This document shows, in pieces, positions 9,285 to 18,884 of a DNA stretch of 31,259 nucleotides. The DNA is taken from the NCBI GenBank assembly GCA_001969505.1, contig LSSK01000142.1, positions 1-31,259 on the forward strand, written 5' to 3'. The stretch's first letter is position 1; each line of letters starts with the position of its first letter. The position numbers were made by a program, and so were the translations under genes. Under the pieces are notes generated by a model. That model was given only the letters and a program-made list of their open reading frames with translations. It made no database searches and was not told the DNA's origin. The DNA comes from Zancudomyces culisetae. Lineage: Eukaryota > Kickxellomycota > Harpellomycetes > Harpellales > Legeriomycetaceae.

Positions 9285-11487
9285 TTATGAGCGAGGCTTT
9301 CTACCCTTTTTATTGACAACTTGGAACTCGTCTTTGGCGGGAGTTTTTGGGGAGGTTTTTGGAGGAAGGTTCTGGGGGGAGGTTTTTGATGAGGGGGAGT
9401 TCTTTGCGGCATCGGCGATGCGGCGATCAATAAACTCTTTGGCAAAAGACCTGCCATTGAGAAGAGAGGAATGGGCATAGACCTGCTCAGCGATGATTTC
9501 GACAGTGTTTTTGGGAGGGTTGAGAGGGAAGGAAAGGAGCATCTGGATAAAGTCGTCGATGTTGATACCAGAGAGAGAAGAAAGAGAAGATTTACACCAA
9601 GCGAGGAAGGCGGGAGAAGGAGAAGGGGTTTTTGGGAGTTGTTTTTGTTTTTGTTTTGGAGGTTGTTGGGTTGGAGAAGGCGAAGATTGTTTTTCAGCCT
9701 TTTGATCCTTTTGATCCTTTTTTTGCTCTTTTTTTTGTTCGGCTTGTTCCTTCTTTTGCTCAGCTTGGGCTTTTTTTTGATCTTTTTGTTGCTCCTTTTG
9801 AGCTTTTTGCTGATTTTTTTGATCCTTTTGATCCTTTTGATCCTTCTTTGGGTCCTCTTGTTGATCCTTTTGAGTTTGTTGGTCATTCTTTGGTTCGATT
9901 TGAACATTTTGCAGTTCTTCCTGTTCCTTCCTTTGTTCATTTTGATTCTTCAAGTCGGTTTGATCATGAAGAGGTTGGGTAGTAGATTCGGGAGTCTTTG
10001 GGGGATTCCCAAGAGCGAGAGCGGCCAGTTGGGAGGAAATGGATTGAGATTGCGGGGTTTGGTCGACAAGATGAGCTTGGAGATGGTTCAGCTGATCGCG
10101 GATGAGGTTCAGAGTGTATTGAATACCGCCACGATGCACAGATTCAACAACAATGGGGTCAAGAGCCAACTCAAGTTGAGCAATGTGAGAAGAGTAGAGA
10201 GAGGCATGATGAGCAAGGTCAGCACGAATGGATTCGTCAGCAACGCGGCTCTGGTGTTGCAGCCGGACAAGGTATTCAGTAGGAACTGAAGAACCAGCCA
10301 GCTGGGCTTGGTGGCGGAGCTGTTGCTGTTCTTGAATAAGAGCATTGTTGAGCTGAACCAGCTGGTTGTGGGCTTGTTGTTTAATGATGTTGAACATTTG
10401 CTGCCGCTCGCTAATCTCAACCAGCAAGGCTTCCTGTTCGGCCAGCAGCTGTGCCAGCTGGATCGTGCGCTCAGTAACCATTTGCCCACTGGATGGGTCT
10501 GGTATTTGTGCCGATTGTGCGCCCATCCGACTGTACAGCTGGTTGACCTCGCCAATTGAAGGTTCTGCTGGCCCCAACGCATGTGCCATTTGTTGCACCC
10601 GCAAATCATCCCCAAAATCTACAAGTGACCCTACAACAAACGGCTCATATGCATTGCCAAGCTTCGTCATCATGTCGCCCAGCCGCTCATACTCTGTCCA
10701 GTCGCGTCGTCGAACCTGTAGTTCGTTTGGAAAGTAGCCAGCTTCAAACCACTCCTGCATGTTGAATCCTGAAAATGGCCCTATTTATCCAATCACCTGA
10801 TATATTATTTATCCCACATTCCCTAATTCTCATCAACTTACCTTGTAATTTCCCCTTGGGATCCCGATAGTACCACTGCGCCTCGTCCAGTCGCTCTGCT
10901 ACACCTTCGGGGTATACTGTCTCTCCGCTCGACTCCAGCTCCCCCTCTAATGCTCCGTGTGCTCCGCCTTCCGTATACCTAAATCGACCGTCTGCCCCAA
11001 ACGTTCCTAACATTCCTCGCGTTATCTTGCTCGTTTCCCATGATGCACCGCCCCGTTCATACTCCCCTCTTCCCCGCCCACCTTCTTGTCCATACCTGCG
11101 CTGCCCGTTTGCCGCCATACTCTGCTGCTGTGCCAAGTGCTGCATCCGCCGGTGCTGCTGTTGTTGCTGATGGATAAACTTCTTGTTCAGCTCACTATTT
11201 ACCAGCCCCGAACCCAATACCTCTTTCTCCATCTCACTCTCCTCGACGAGCTGCAACGGCTTCAGCACGAACTCGCTAATCACCAACTCATTTCGCCCCG
11301 CCATGTCCTCTGGTAATGTGGCCTTACTTTCCTCAAACAGTTTAACCATCTCCTGAACTGAGTATCTGTACTTTTTTTCTTTTATTTCCTCATCTTTAGC
11401 TATATCTTTATGCTGTGCTTCTGTTGCTGCTGGAGATGACAACACTGCTGTTGCATTGCCCTTGGTTGTAGCCGGTGCTTTTCTCAT
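9285..11487 (-). CDS. GYF-domain protein of the GIGYF/Smy2 type
   Basis: Two exons, 11487-10842 and 10780-9285, with a 61-base GTAAGT...TAG intron, give 713 residues. Splicing is required: the GYF signature WYYRDPKGKLQ/GPFSGFNMQEW...GYF (residues about 204-232) spans the junction. GYF domains bind proline-rich peptides such as PPGL; family members act in mRNA turnover and translational repression in the cytoplasm. Residues 42-48 (YSVQEMV) fit the canonical eIF4E-binding pattern Y-x4-[LM]-hydrophobic, as in animal GIGYF proteins that bind 4EHP. Order: eIF4E motif, Gln-rich (about 111-125) and Arg/Gly-rich (about 130-150) stretches, GYF, Gln-rich helical region, Lys/Gln/Asp repeats (about 490-580), then a conserved C-terminal block (FLAWCKSSLSSL...IDDFIQMLLSFP, ending FQVVNKKGRK) typical of Smy2/Syh1-like proteins. 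The partner assignments are inferred from family knowledge. Confidence 0.92.
9699..9850 (-). repeat. Low-complexity Lys-Asp-Gln coding repeat
   Basis: Imperfect tandem units (plus strand TTTTGATCC and TTTTGCTC variants) inside the GYF gene encode KDQKDQK and EQKKEQ repeats. They read open in several frames on both strands, producing spurious long ORFs. Likely a variable-length charged coiled or disordered linker. Confidence 0.8.
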
Positions 11488-12613
11488 CCTATTTTTTTTA
11501 TCATCACTTTATTAACTTGTTTTTATTTACTCACTGTATCATCTATTTACTACCAAAAGTACAGTAACTTGCCATTCAGGGCCGAATTTTAATTGTGTTG
11601 ACATTTCACTCTATCAGTATTTTTCTGTGTTTACTTGTTCTGTCGTTAGAATATTCGCTTGTATTTTCAATTACCTTGCAAACAAATGTCTGTTCATCTG
11701 TTTACTTTTCTCGTGCCTTAAACTTTTTTTTTCTTTTTACAAAAACCATCAATTTTTTAATTAATCAACTTTTTTCCTTCTATTTTTAACTTCCATTTGC
11801 AATTGTTTCTGGATTTTATTCGTGGGTGGTTTATTTCAATGCCCGTTTTTTATCTCTTTTGATGCTGACTTTTCCTCAAAAATGATAGACAATTAGAAAA
11901 ATTTTTATCCAATGCCCTTTATACTCACTCACCCACCCTCTCCATTCCCCCTCCCCCATAAAATAAAAAACTAAAAACAAAAAACAAATGCAAAGAAAAA
12001 AAAACAACCACTAGCCTACTCATCTACAACCTCCCACCACGCTATATCTGTATATGTCTCTAGCACCAGCTCCTTTCCTCCCTCCATTCCTCATTCTTCT
12101 CCTCTTCCCCACGTGTTCTAGTATGTACAAAACTACGTATTGAACAGGTGTGCAGCTTTGTTTGTGTTCAATGAATCAACAGTTCAGCAATATACATTAC
12201 ACTTATTATCTTGCTTCTGGCATAAGCTTTGGTTAACCTCAGCTGCGGACACTCCTACAAAACATCTCCTAATATTCCGCCAGTTTACCGCGTTTGTGCA
12301 AAAACCCATCGCATTAAAAGACAAAAGATCTTCATGCTTCCAGTTGTACTTCCCAAATATAAACGCATTTATGCTTTTCTTGTACAAATCTACATACCAA
12401 ATCCCTCATTGTTCTTTTTTTTTCGTGCTGATTTATTGAGTACATGCATGTAATAAGAAAAACATACCCCGATTACAACCCATATCCTCGTACAATAACA
12501 AGTAATAAAATAAAAACAAACAGCTTCAAAATCGTTACAATAAAACGCAGCGGTATATTAATGGCCAGGATGAGCCAGGCACAAGTGAAAAATAAAAAAT
12601 AAATGAAGCAGGA
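11488..12613. other. Intergenic: GYF promoter and subtilase 3' flank
   Basis: No supported gene. Two pyrimidine-rich plus-strand tracts, about 11925-11957 and 12060-12115, flank an A-rich stretch. A CACGTG E-box-type palindrome is at about 12110-12115. The small ORFs at 12140-12453 overlap on both strands and look like chance frames. Confidence 0.5.
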
Positions 12614-13885
12614 TTAGTTTCCAGAGTTGTTGTAGATCAAAAGGTTTGGAGAACCAGCTCCAGGACTGGTTACAATACCCTTAGTGGCACTTTCTGTAAT
12701 AAGCTTAGCAAGTTGGCTGGTGGTGAGGGGTTGGTCAGCCAATGACAAGAAATATGCGGCAAGACCGCAGACGTGTGGGCTGGCCATGCTAGTTCCGGAA
12801 ATGCTTCTGGAGGCAGTTTTTGATCCAATCCATGTTGACAAGATGTTTCGGCCAGGTGCAAAAACGTTGACGCAAGGTCCAAAGTTGGAGAAGGATGAAC
12901 GGTTGTCTGACAAATCTGTTGAACCAACAGTGATTGCTGATGCTGATGAGGCTGGGGAGTAGCTGCAGGCATCGCGGTTATCATTTCCGGCTGCAACAAC
13001 AAAGTGAATTCCATTGCTGACTGCTTCGTCAACAGCTTGGTTCAATGCTCTGCTGTATCCACCACCAAGAGACATGTTGGCAACGCTGTTCAGAACCTTT
13101 CCGGCCTTTGATGCCTTTACAGCTCTCTCCTTGGCATCCTTGGCAACAAATGATACTCCAGCAACAACGTCTGACATTGAGCCTGATCCGTTTGAGCGCA
13201 GAACCTTCACAGCAATAACCTTGGCCTTCTTGGCAATTCCGTATTTCTTACCAGCAATAGTTCCAGCGACGTGTGTTCCGTGTCCATTTCCATCAATGTC
13301 CTCATCTCCGAATGGTACTGTCTTTCCCCACTCAGCTCTTCCCTCAAAGTCTTGGTGTTCAATGTTCACTCCTGTATCCACTACGTACGCCAATACTCCA
13401 TTTCCTCCTTTTGGATCGTGGTAGTATTTGTCATAGTTTGAAATAGTCAATCCGGCGCGTTGTGAAACACGTGCCAAACCCCATGGTGCTCCGGATTGGA
13501 GATCTGAGGCATACACAACCTGATCCTTCTCTACATATTCTACCTCATCCGAGTTCTTGATAAACTCAATAAGCTTAGGCTCAAAGGTTCCTGAGTACCC
13601 AACTACTCCCTCATCGTAAATATGGTTAATGTTGTTGATGCTCTCTTCTGAGCTCTCTGCCTTGAGCAGATTAATATTTCTATGCAGCTGATGGAAGTGG
13701 CTTGCAAAGGCTCCCAAACCTGGCTTGACACTCTTCTTGAATACTACAATGTAGCTGTTCTCAATGGTTTGAGGTTCAGCTGGTGTTGAAAGTACGGGCT
13801 TCTGCTTGGCGTAGCTTCCAAATTTCACATATGCAAAACTCGTTGCTGTGAGTGAAAGGTATGTGACTACGGATAATATTCTCAT
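12614..13885 (-). CDS. Secreted subtilisin-like serine protease, proteinase K type (S8)
   Basis: A 423-residue intronless preproprotease. Residues 1-18 form a signal peptide (cleavage likely after SFA). About 43-126 is an inhibitor I9 propeptide (SYIVVFKKSV... ending EYVEKDQVVYA) that would fold the enzyme and be removed by self-cleavage. The mature domain starts near APWGLARVSQR. The catalytic triad is Asp170 (VVDTGVN), His202 (GNGHGTHVAGT) and Ser366 (SGTSMASPH), with oxyanion Asn301 (AAGNDN). The domain ends soon after the catalytic region, with no P-domain, GPI signal or extra C-terminal domain, so it should be a soluble secreted endopeptidase. Fungi use such enzymes for nutrition or to breach insect cuticle or host protein; which applies cannot be told here. 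Start chosen because it gives the signal peptide. Confidence 0.95.
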   Translation of the reverse strand: MRILSVVTYLSLTATSFAYVKFGSYAKQKPVLSTPAEPQTIENSYIVVFKKSVKPGLGAFASHFHQLHRNINLLKAESSEESINNINHIYDEGVVGYSGTFEPKLIEFIKNSDEVEYVEKDQVVYASDLQSGAPWGLARVSQRAGLTISNYDKYYHDPKGGNGVLAYVVDTGVNIEHQDFEGRAEWGKTVPFGDEDIDGNGHGTHVAGTIAGKKYGIAKKAKVIAVKVLRSNGSGSMSDVVAGVSFVAKDAKERAVKASKAGKVLNSVANMSLGGGYSRALNQAVDEAVSNGIHFVVAAGNDNRDACSYSPASSASAITVGSTDLSDNRSSFSNFGPCVNVFAPGRNILSTWIGSKTASRSISGTSMASPHVCGLAAYFLSLADQPLTTSQLAKLITESATKGIVTSPGAGSPNLLIYNNSGN

Positions 13886-16800
13886 TTTTGTGGTTGTATT
13901 TGTTTTTTTTCTTCTTTTTTATACTTTTTGTTGTCTTTCTTTATTTTTAAGCGTTTTTTTTGTTCCTAAAGATGCGTGAGATTCTACTCAAATAATATAA
14001 ACAATCTGGAATCTAAAATAATACACTTTGTTCAGGCGTCTCGAACTATTCAGTTATTGATATATCTGTGTTTTACCTAGTGGCGAGCAAAAGCTTTTAT
14101 TTTTAAATTCAAATCTGCCCTGTTTCAGTTAATATATAGTAATATGTAGTAAAATACAACTAAAAATTGTAAAACATTACTAAACATTTTTGTGTCTATA
14201 TAAGCAAAAAAAAAAGAATTCCCTTGCTCATGACAATTTGCTTTGTTTTGTCACACCAGTTTTCCAATGAAATTTGAGACAGGAAAAAAGAAAAGGAATA
14301 AAAGAATAAAAGAATAGGCTTCCTTGAAGACAATTAAATTGCACAACATCACGTTCAAATGGTATCAGTACCAATAATAGGCTCATTAAAACGCAGTGCA
14401 AAACTTAAAAAATGAGGATGATTTTGCGCAAATAGAAATAATAACATACTCTCCCTTTACCAAAACCCACTCATACCCACTCATACCCACTCATACCCGC
14501 TAGTACCCATTCACCTCAGCTTCGTGCTTTTACTACTCCTCGCATCAACTCACTTCCCTCCTCTCTCCTTCTCACTCTGCCCTCCCCCACTCTCTTTCTA
14601 TTTTCCATTCTTTTTTTGTTCGCACATTATTTGGCCCTTGCTTGGGGTTGCTCCTTCATCTTTTTTCGACTACTGGGAAAATTTGAAACCCAGGATTTTC
14701 CTTACTCCTTGATACCATTGGCCACGTGGTTTCATTTTTATTACCCTTTAGTTAATTACAAATTGTGCAAATCCCGCAAATTGCAAAAATTGAAAAATGT
14801 GCAATGACTAGAATTGTCTTTTTCTCATTTCATATTTATGTCCCTCTCACCATTGTTGCGTTTTTTTTGTTTATAACCCGTGATCCGTTTCATAGCAAAT
14901 AGCTATGATGCTCCTTATGTTCCAGGCTTTGTGTTTTATTTTTTATTTTTTAGCTTATCATTTGTGTCCAAATTCGCAATTCCGAATCCACTATTTTTGT
15001 GATTCTACTTTGCATAAAAGATAACATCCTAATCTTGCATAATTGGTTTTTTGAGGTTTTTCTTGTTCACCTGACATTTTGTTTTAGAAAAATCAAGTAG
15101 AAGCTAAAGCAGAGACAAAGACCACCCCTCAACTATTGGTGCAGAGTTTATCAATAAAGTGGTGCACATAGTCAGCAACTATACGCACTTTATCAACTAT
15201 ATTGTGTAATCCCCCCTTCTTCAACATATGACTTATTGTGAGGGGGGGGGGACAAAGATTGAATGAATAAAGAAAAAATTGAACAAAAATTGAATACATA
15301 AACCATAAAAACACTATTCTTTTCACATGACAACTCTGACACCAATATCTTGGCCTCGCCTGTGTTTGATAGGCTTTTTTTAACACCTGTTGCGTAGACT
15401 GCGTTTATCAGACACCAAATCACCTATAGATAAATTGGTGCAAGTACTCTCTAGCAAAGGGTCTTGAGTTCTTTTTTCCATTTGTTCCTCGTTTTTGTCA
15501 TAAGCCATGACCAAAATAGTCCGGAAAACAACTCCCAGCCCGTGCTCGAATTAGCTTCATGAAGCGATTCCAAAAGTAAATCCCGATGATCTCAATATCG
15601 GTTAAATGTAACCAAGCTATGTGAAAAAAAGCGCAACGCTACACTTGGGGATGTCGCCTGTTGCTATTATCAGCTCCTGGATGTAACATAAAATACTTAT
15701 TACCACCTGTAGAGCTTTAATAAATAACTAGTAGCCAATATTACGAAACAAAAAGAACCACAATCGTTTCTTTATTCACATCAAACAAATATTAGCAATA
15801 CTCACTTGCCATGTGCAATAGTGTTCTTTTATATTACTTGCTAGTTTTGGAGTATTTTCCAAACAAATATACACTCTCCATTTTACAACATTCACATCAA
15901 CATCAACACTAAACACCCTTCACCCAGTTTCATTGTAGTTCTGTTGCTGATATTCACATTTGTCATATTTCATCAAACAGAAACCATGTTGACTATGCCT
16001 ATATTTGATGTTTGGGTCATCATTTCCAGATATTTTTGTATATATAAAATTGTGTTTATGTGTTTATGTATGCGGCAATATGTGTCATCCCCCCCCCAAC
16101 CATAGATTCACAAATATTATGCGCTTCCGTATCCGAAACTCATAATATGTCTGCTTTGGGTAAAAGTAGACTACATAAAATGACCGTATTTTACTATATC
16201 CACTTTACCATCATTTTACTATATTATTTTGGTGCAAAACTATGCTTACTCGTAACTATCTATTCATTACATTTCTACTTGCCGTCAGCCAGTCAACCTT
16301 AACAGTTTAAATAAAATCTAGACCACCTTACACTTCAAACGGAATAAAATTTTGTAAATACACATCTATCGCACAGCTTAATGTGGCGTCTCTGAGAGGC
16401 ACTTACCTATACATTCTAAAGGGCTAGTTAATGGTGACATCATCGTAGCCTGTTAATAAACCAATTATATGCTTCAGCCAAAACTACACACACAAAAAAT
16501 AGTATTAATAACTATATTGCTGTTGAAACTTATATAAAACACACATTTACCGCCCATTGTGACAAAGAGTATATTACTGATATACATGTCCAATGGAGTT
16601 TTTGCTACCAGCAACACATGTTTTATCATTGCCTTAATAGTTTTTATACCCTAAAAAGGAGAGAAAAATATTGATACTGTTCCAAAGTGTTTACATTGCA
16701 GTGGATATTTCGCACTCTGTAGTCATAACCCCTATTTCCTGGCTTCATCAAACGCACAGCAAACTTTGGAAGATAGCACAGTGTGGTTGCACAGTCTACC

Positions 16801-17060
16801 TACCTTTCAGTAGTAGCATTTCCTATTTATTTTAGCTTGCTTTTCGAGTATTGCCAAATTATGATTCCTAGTCATTTGCTGATCAAGCTTTTTGAAGTCC
16901 AAAAAAAATTTTTTTTCCCGATTTTTGCCTTGGTCTTTCTTTAGATTACTCTTTTTAAGAACCTCTCAAACAAACCAGATCCAAACCCACAAACCTACAA
17001 ATTGTAACTGTCAAGATCGATTCTATTAAAGATATTCTCGAGGGTACAAAGAAAAACAAA
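13886..17060. other. Long intergenic region, no supported gene
   Basis: Contains the subtilase promoter at the left and the DPH5 promoter at the right. The latter is a T-rich then CAAACC-rich stretch, about 16900-17000. Between them lie a decamer repeat (14466-14510) followed by a pyrimidine-rich tract to about 14620, a 10-G run (15242-15251) and a 9-C run (16089-16097). Minus-strand frames between 15120 and 15720 are open in pieces but interrupted, with no secure family. No tRNA genes recognised. Confidence 0.5.
14466..14510 (+). repeat. Decamer tandem repeat (CCCACTCATA)
   Basis: Three near-exact units of the ten-base word CCCACTCATA followed by two degenerate units (CCCGCTAGTA, CCCATTCACC). 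The period is about one helical turn. The repeat heads a pyrimidine-rich tract of about 150 bases with no gene immediately downstream. Confidence 0.7.
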
Positions 17061-17897
17061 ATGCTGTATATAATAGGACTGGGGCTAGCTGACGAATACG
17101 ACATTACATTGAAAGGGCTAAATGCCATAAAAAAATGTAAAAGGGTTTATCTGGAGGCATACACGAGCATACTACTGGTTGAGAAGGAGAAATTGGAAAA
17201 GCTGTATGAAAAGGAGCTAATACTTGCCGATCGAGACATGGTAGAGCAGAGTAGCGAAGAAATCCTTGAAGGTGCAGATCAGTATGATGTGGCCTTCTTG
17301 GTAGTGGGCGATCCATATGGAGCCACTACACACACCGATTTGGTCATACGTGCCAGAGAAAAAAACATAGAAGTAAAAGCAATTCACAATGCATCGATAA
17401 TAAATGCTGTGGGTGTCACGGGACTACAACTGTATAAATTTGGACAAGTGGTATCGCTGGTATTTTACGAGGAAGGAGGATGGACTTCTATGGAAAATAG
17501 ACCTACCAGTTGGTACGACAAAATCAAAGAGAATAGAAAACTCGGATTGCATACACTATGTCTGCTAGATATAAAGGTCAAAGAACAAAGTATTGAAAAC
17601 TTGGCCAGAAATAGAAAAATATACGAACCCCCAAGATACATGACTGTAAGCCAGGCAGCCAAGATCCTACTTGAAACTGAAGAATATAAAAAGGAAGATG
17701 CTTATGGACCAAATACTTTGGCTATTGGTGTTGCTAGAGTTGGTGCCGATTCACAGAAAATTGCGGTAGGCACCCTCGAAAAGTTAGTTGATGTAGACAT
17801 GGGGCCACCACTACACTCTCTAATTATAATTGGGGAAGAAAAAGGTCAGCAGCTTCACGAGCTTGAACTGGAGTATCTTAAGCACTATTTTGTTTAG
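17061..17897 (+). CDS. DPH5: Diphthine methyl ester synthase (diphthamide biosynthesis methyltransferase)
   Basis: A 278-residue intronless protein. DPH5 transfers methyl groups from S-adenosylmethionine to the modified histidine of elongation factor 2, the second stage of diphthamide synthesis in the cytoplasm. The sequence matches the family throughout: [20 protein letters not shown] at the N-terminus, [14 protein letters not shown] (81-94), the HNASI stretch (109-113), [21 protein letters not shown] (135-155), YMTVSQAA (193-200), GVARVGAD (223-230) and [12 protein letters not shown] (246-257). Length is close to yeast Dph5 (300). There are no signs of truncation. The stop codon lies only 26 bases from the ALG13 stop on the other strand, so their 3' UTRs must overlap. 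The start has an A-rich leader (GAAAAACAAAATG). Confidence 0.97.
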   Translation: MLYIIGLGLADEYDITLKGLNAIKKCKRVYLEAYTSILLVEKEKLEKLYEKELILADRDMVEQSSEEILEGADQYDVAFLVVGDPYGATTHTDLVIRAREKNIEVKAIHNASIINAVGVTGLQLYKFGQVVSLVFYEEGGWTSMENRPTSWYDKIKENRKLGLHTLCLLDIKVKEQSIENLARNRKIYEPPRYMTVSQAAKILLETEEYKKEDAYGPNTLAIGVARVGADSQKIAVGTLEKLVDVDMGPPLHSLIIIGEEKGQQLHELELEYLKHYFV

Positions 17898-17923
17898 ACT
17901 TTTACTTTTCCGCTCCATCCGTT

Positions 17924-18628
17924 TTATTTATGATTTGTGTTATCTTTGATCTTCAAGATTTCGTTTATCTTTTTCGTATTATTTTCTTTGTGGTTGGTAC
18001 TGTTTGTGGCCGAGGGGTATTCATTAAACTTGAAAGATTGCGCACTTTTAACGGAATTTTCTAAATCTCTACGCATATTATTAGAGTATTTTGGTTAGCT
18101 TAGTGAATGTCGCTGTCGTAATAGAGCATAGTAGTAGATAAAAAGGTATTACGTTATGGTGGATGCAATTAAATATCTTTGTTTGTGGAGTTCAGCAGCC
18201 AATTCATACTGATGATTATTCATTAATTTGTCATTAACTACGACGATTAGCCTTTTTTTTTGCTTTAGGCAACTTAAAATAGTACCCGCACCTAATATAT
18301 TAATACATAAACATTTAGACCATATACCTTTTTTTGCAAGATTTATAAGAAAAAGCACGGCTTTACAAGTACCAGAGAATTTACCTGCATGGCTAATAAC
18401 TAGATCAGCACGATCGTAGTAAGATGAAAGGTCGTTGGAATAGTCGAATAGCTGAATGCACAAACCGGATTTTCTGGGAGTTGGGACGGGCGTTGAATTA
18501 CCATGTTGGATTATCAACTGCGTATATCCAAGTTTTTCGAATAAGACAAGAAGAGAGCCTGAGGAAAAAATGTGAGAAATCAACTCGTCAAACCTTGTAG
18601 TTCCCACAGTTACAAACACCGTTTTCAT
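17924..18628 (-). CDS. ALG13: UDP-GlcNAc transferase subunit ALG13 (three exons)
   Basis: Exons 18628-18385, 18291-18153 and 18068-17924 give 175 residues. Alg13 is the cytosolic catalytic subunit that pairs with membrane-bound Alg14 to add the second GlcNAc to dolichol-PP-GlcNAc at the ER. Evidence: MKTVFVTVGTTRFDELI start; intron 1 (93 bases, GTAAAT...TTAG) splits ISHAGAGTI, the glycosyltransferase-28 motif, and removing it restores the motif; then RLIVVVND and NHQYELAAELHKQRYL. Intron 2 (84 bases, GTAATA...GTAG) joins to a C-terminal tail with FNEYPSA and KKINEILK, which resembles the Pro/Tyr-containing, helical tail of fungal Alg13 proteins. Intron 1 is a multiple of three with no in-frame stop, so an unspliced frame runs to 18149. 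Lengths of fungal homologues (about 160-200) support the three-exon model; intron 2 is less certain than intron 1. Confidence 0.9.
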
Positions 18629-18884
18629 TTGCTTGTCTCTTGTTTTATATATAAAGCAATTCCTTTTCTTTGTTTTTCATTGATGAGGAGAATAACATTA
18701 AATTAAAGTTTGCGATAGTTTCGAAAAACCAAGCTTTACAGAAAAAATTATACGAACATTAATCCAACACTGTGTTGGAAGCACATTTTGCTTTATATTT
18801 AAAAAAAAATAAAAATGAGTGACCTAGTGAAAAGTGCATAACACTATGGTTTATGTATATACGAGTCAAGACAAGCGAAAATGG

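Noticed and set aside
9263-10289. Several long ORFs in other frames and on the plus strand across the GYF gene, including a Leu/Phe-rich 272-residue frame.
   Set aside because: They are by-products of the Lys-Asp-Gln coding repeat and GC-richer exon of the GYF gene; none has a family match.
10744-10841. Two separate overlapping minus-strand ORFs read as two genes.
   Set aside because: A 61-base intron joins them through the GYF signature, so they are one gene.
13915-13923. TATA-like sequence (TATAAAAAA on minus) in front of the subtilase gene.
   Set aside because: It is only about 30 bases before the ATG, too close to serve as the TATA box of a normal 5' UTR; probably A-rich leader sequence.
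15498-15715. Minus-strand frame, open apart from one stop, with pieces that faintly recall the RNase H to integrase zinc-binding join of a Ty3/gypsy retrotransposon.
   Set aside because: The resemblance is a handful of residues without the His/Cys ligands, no other retroelement domains or LTRs lie nearby, and frames of this length occur by chance here.
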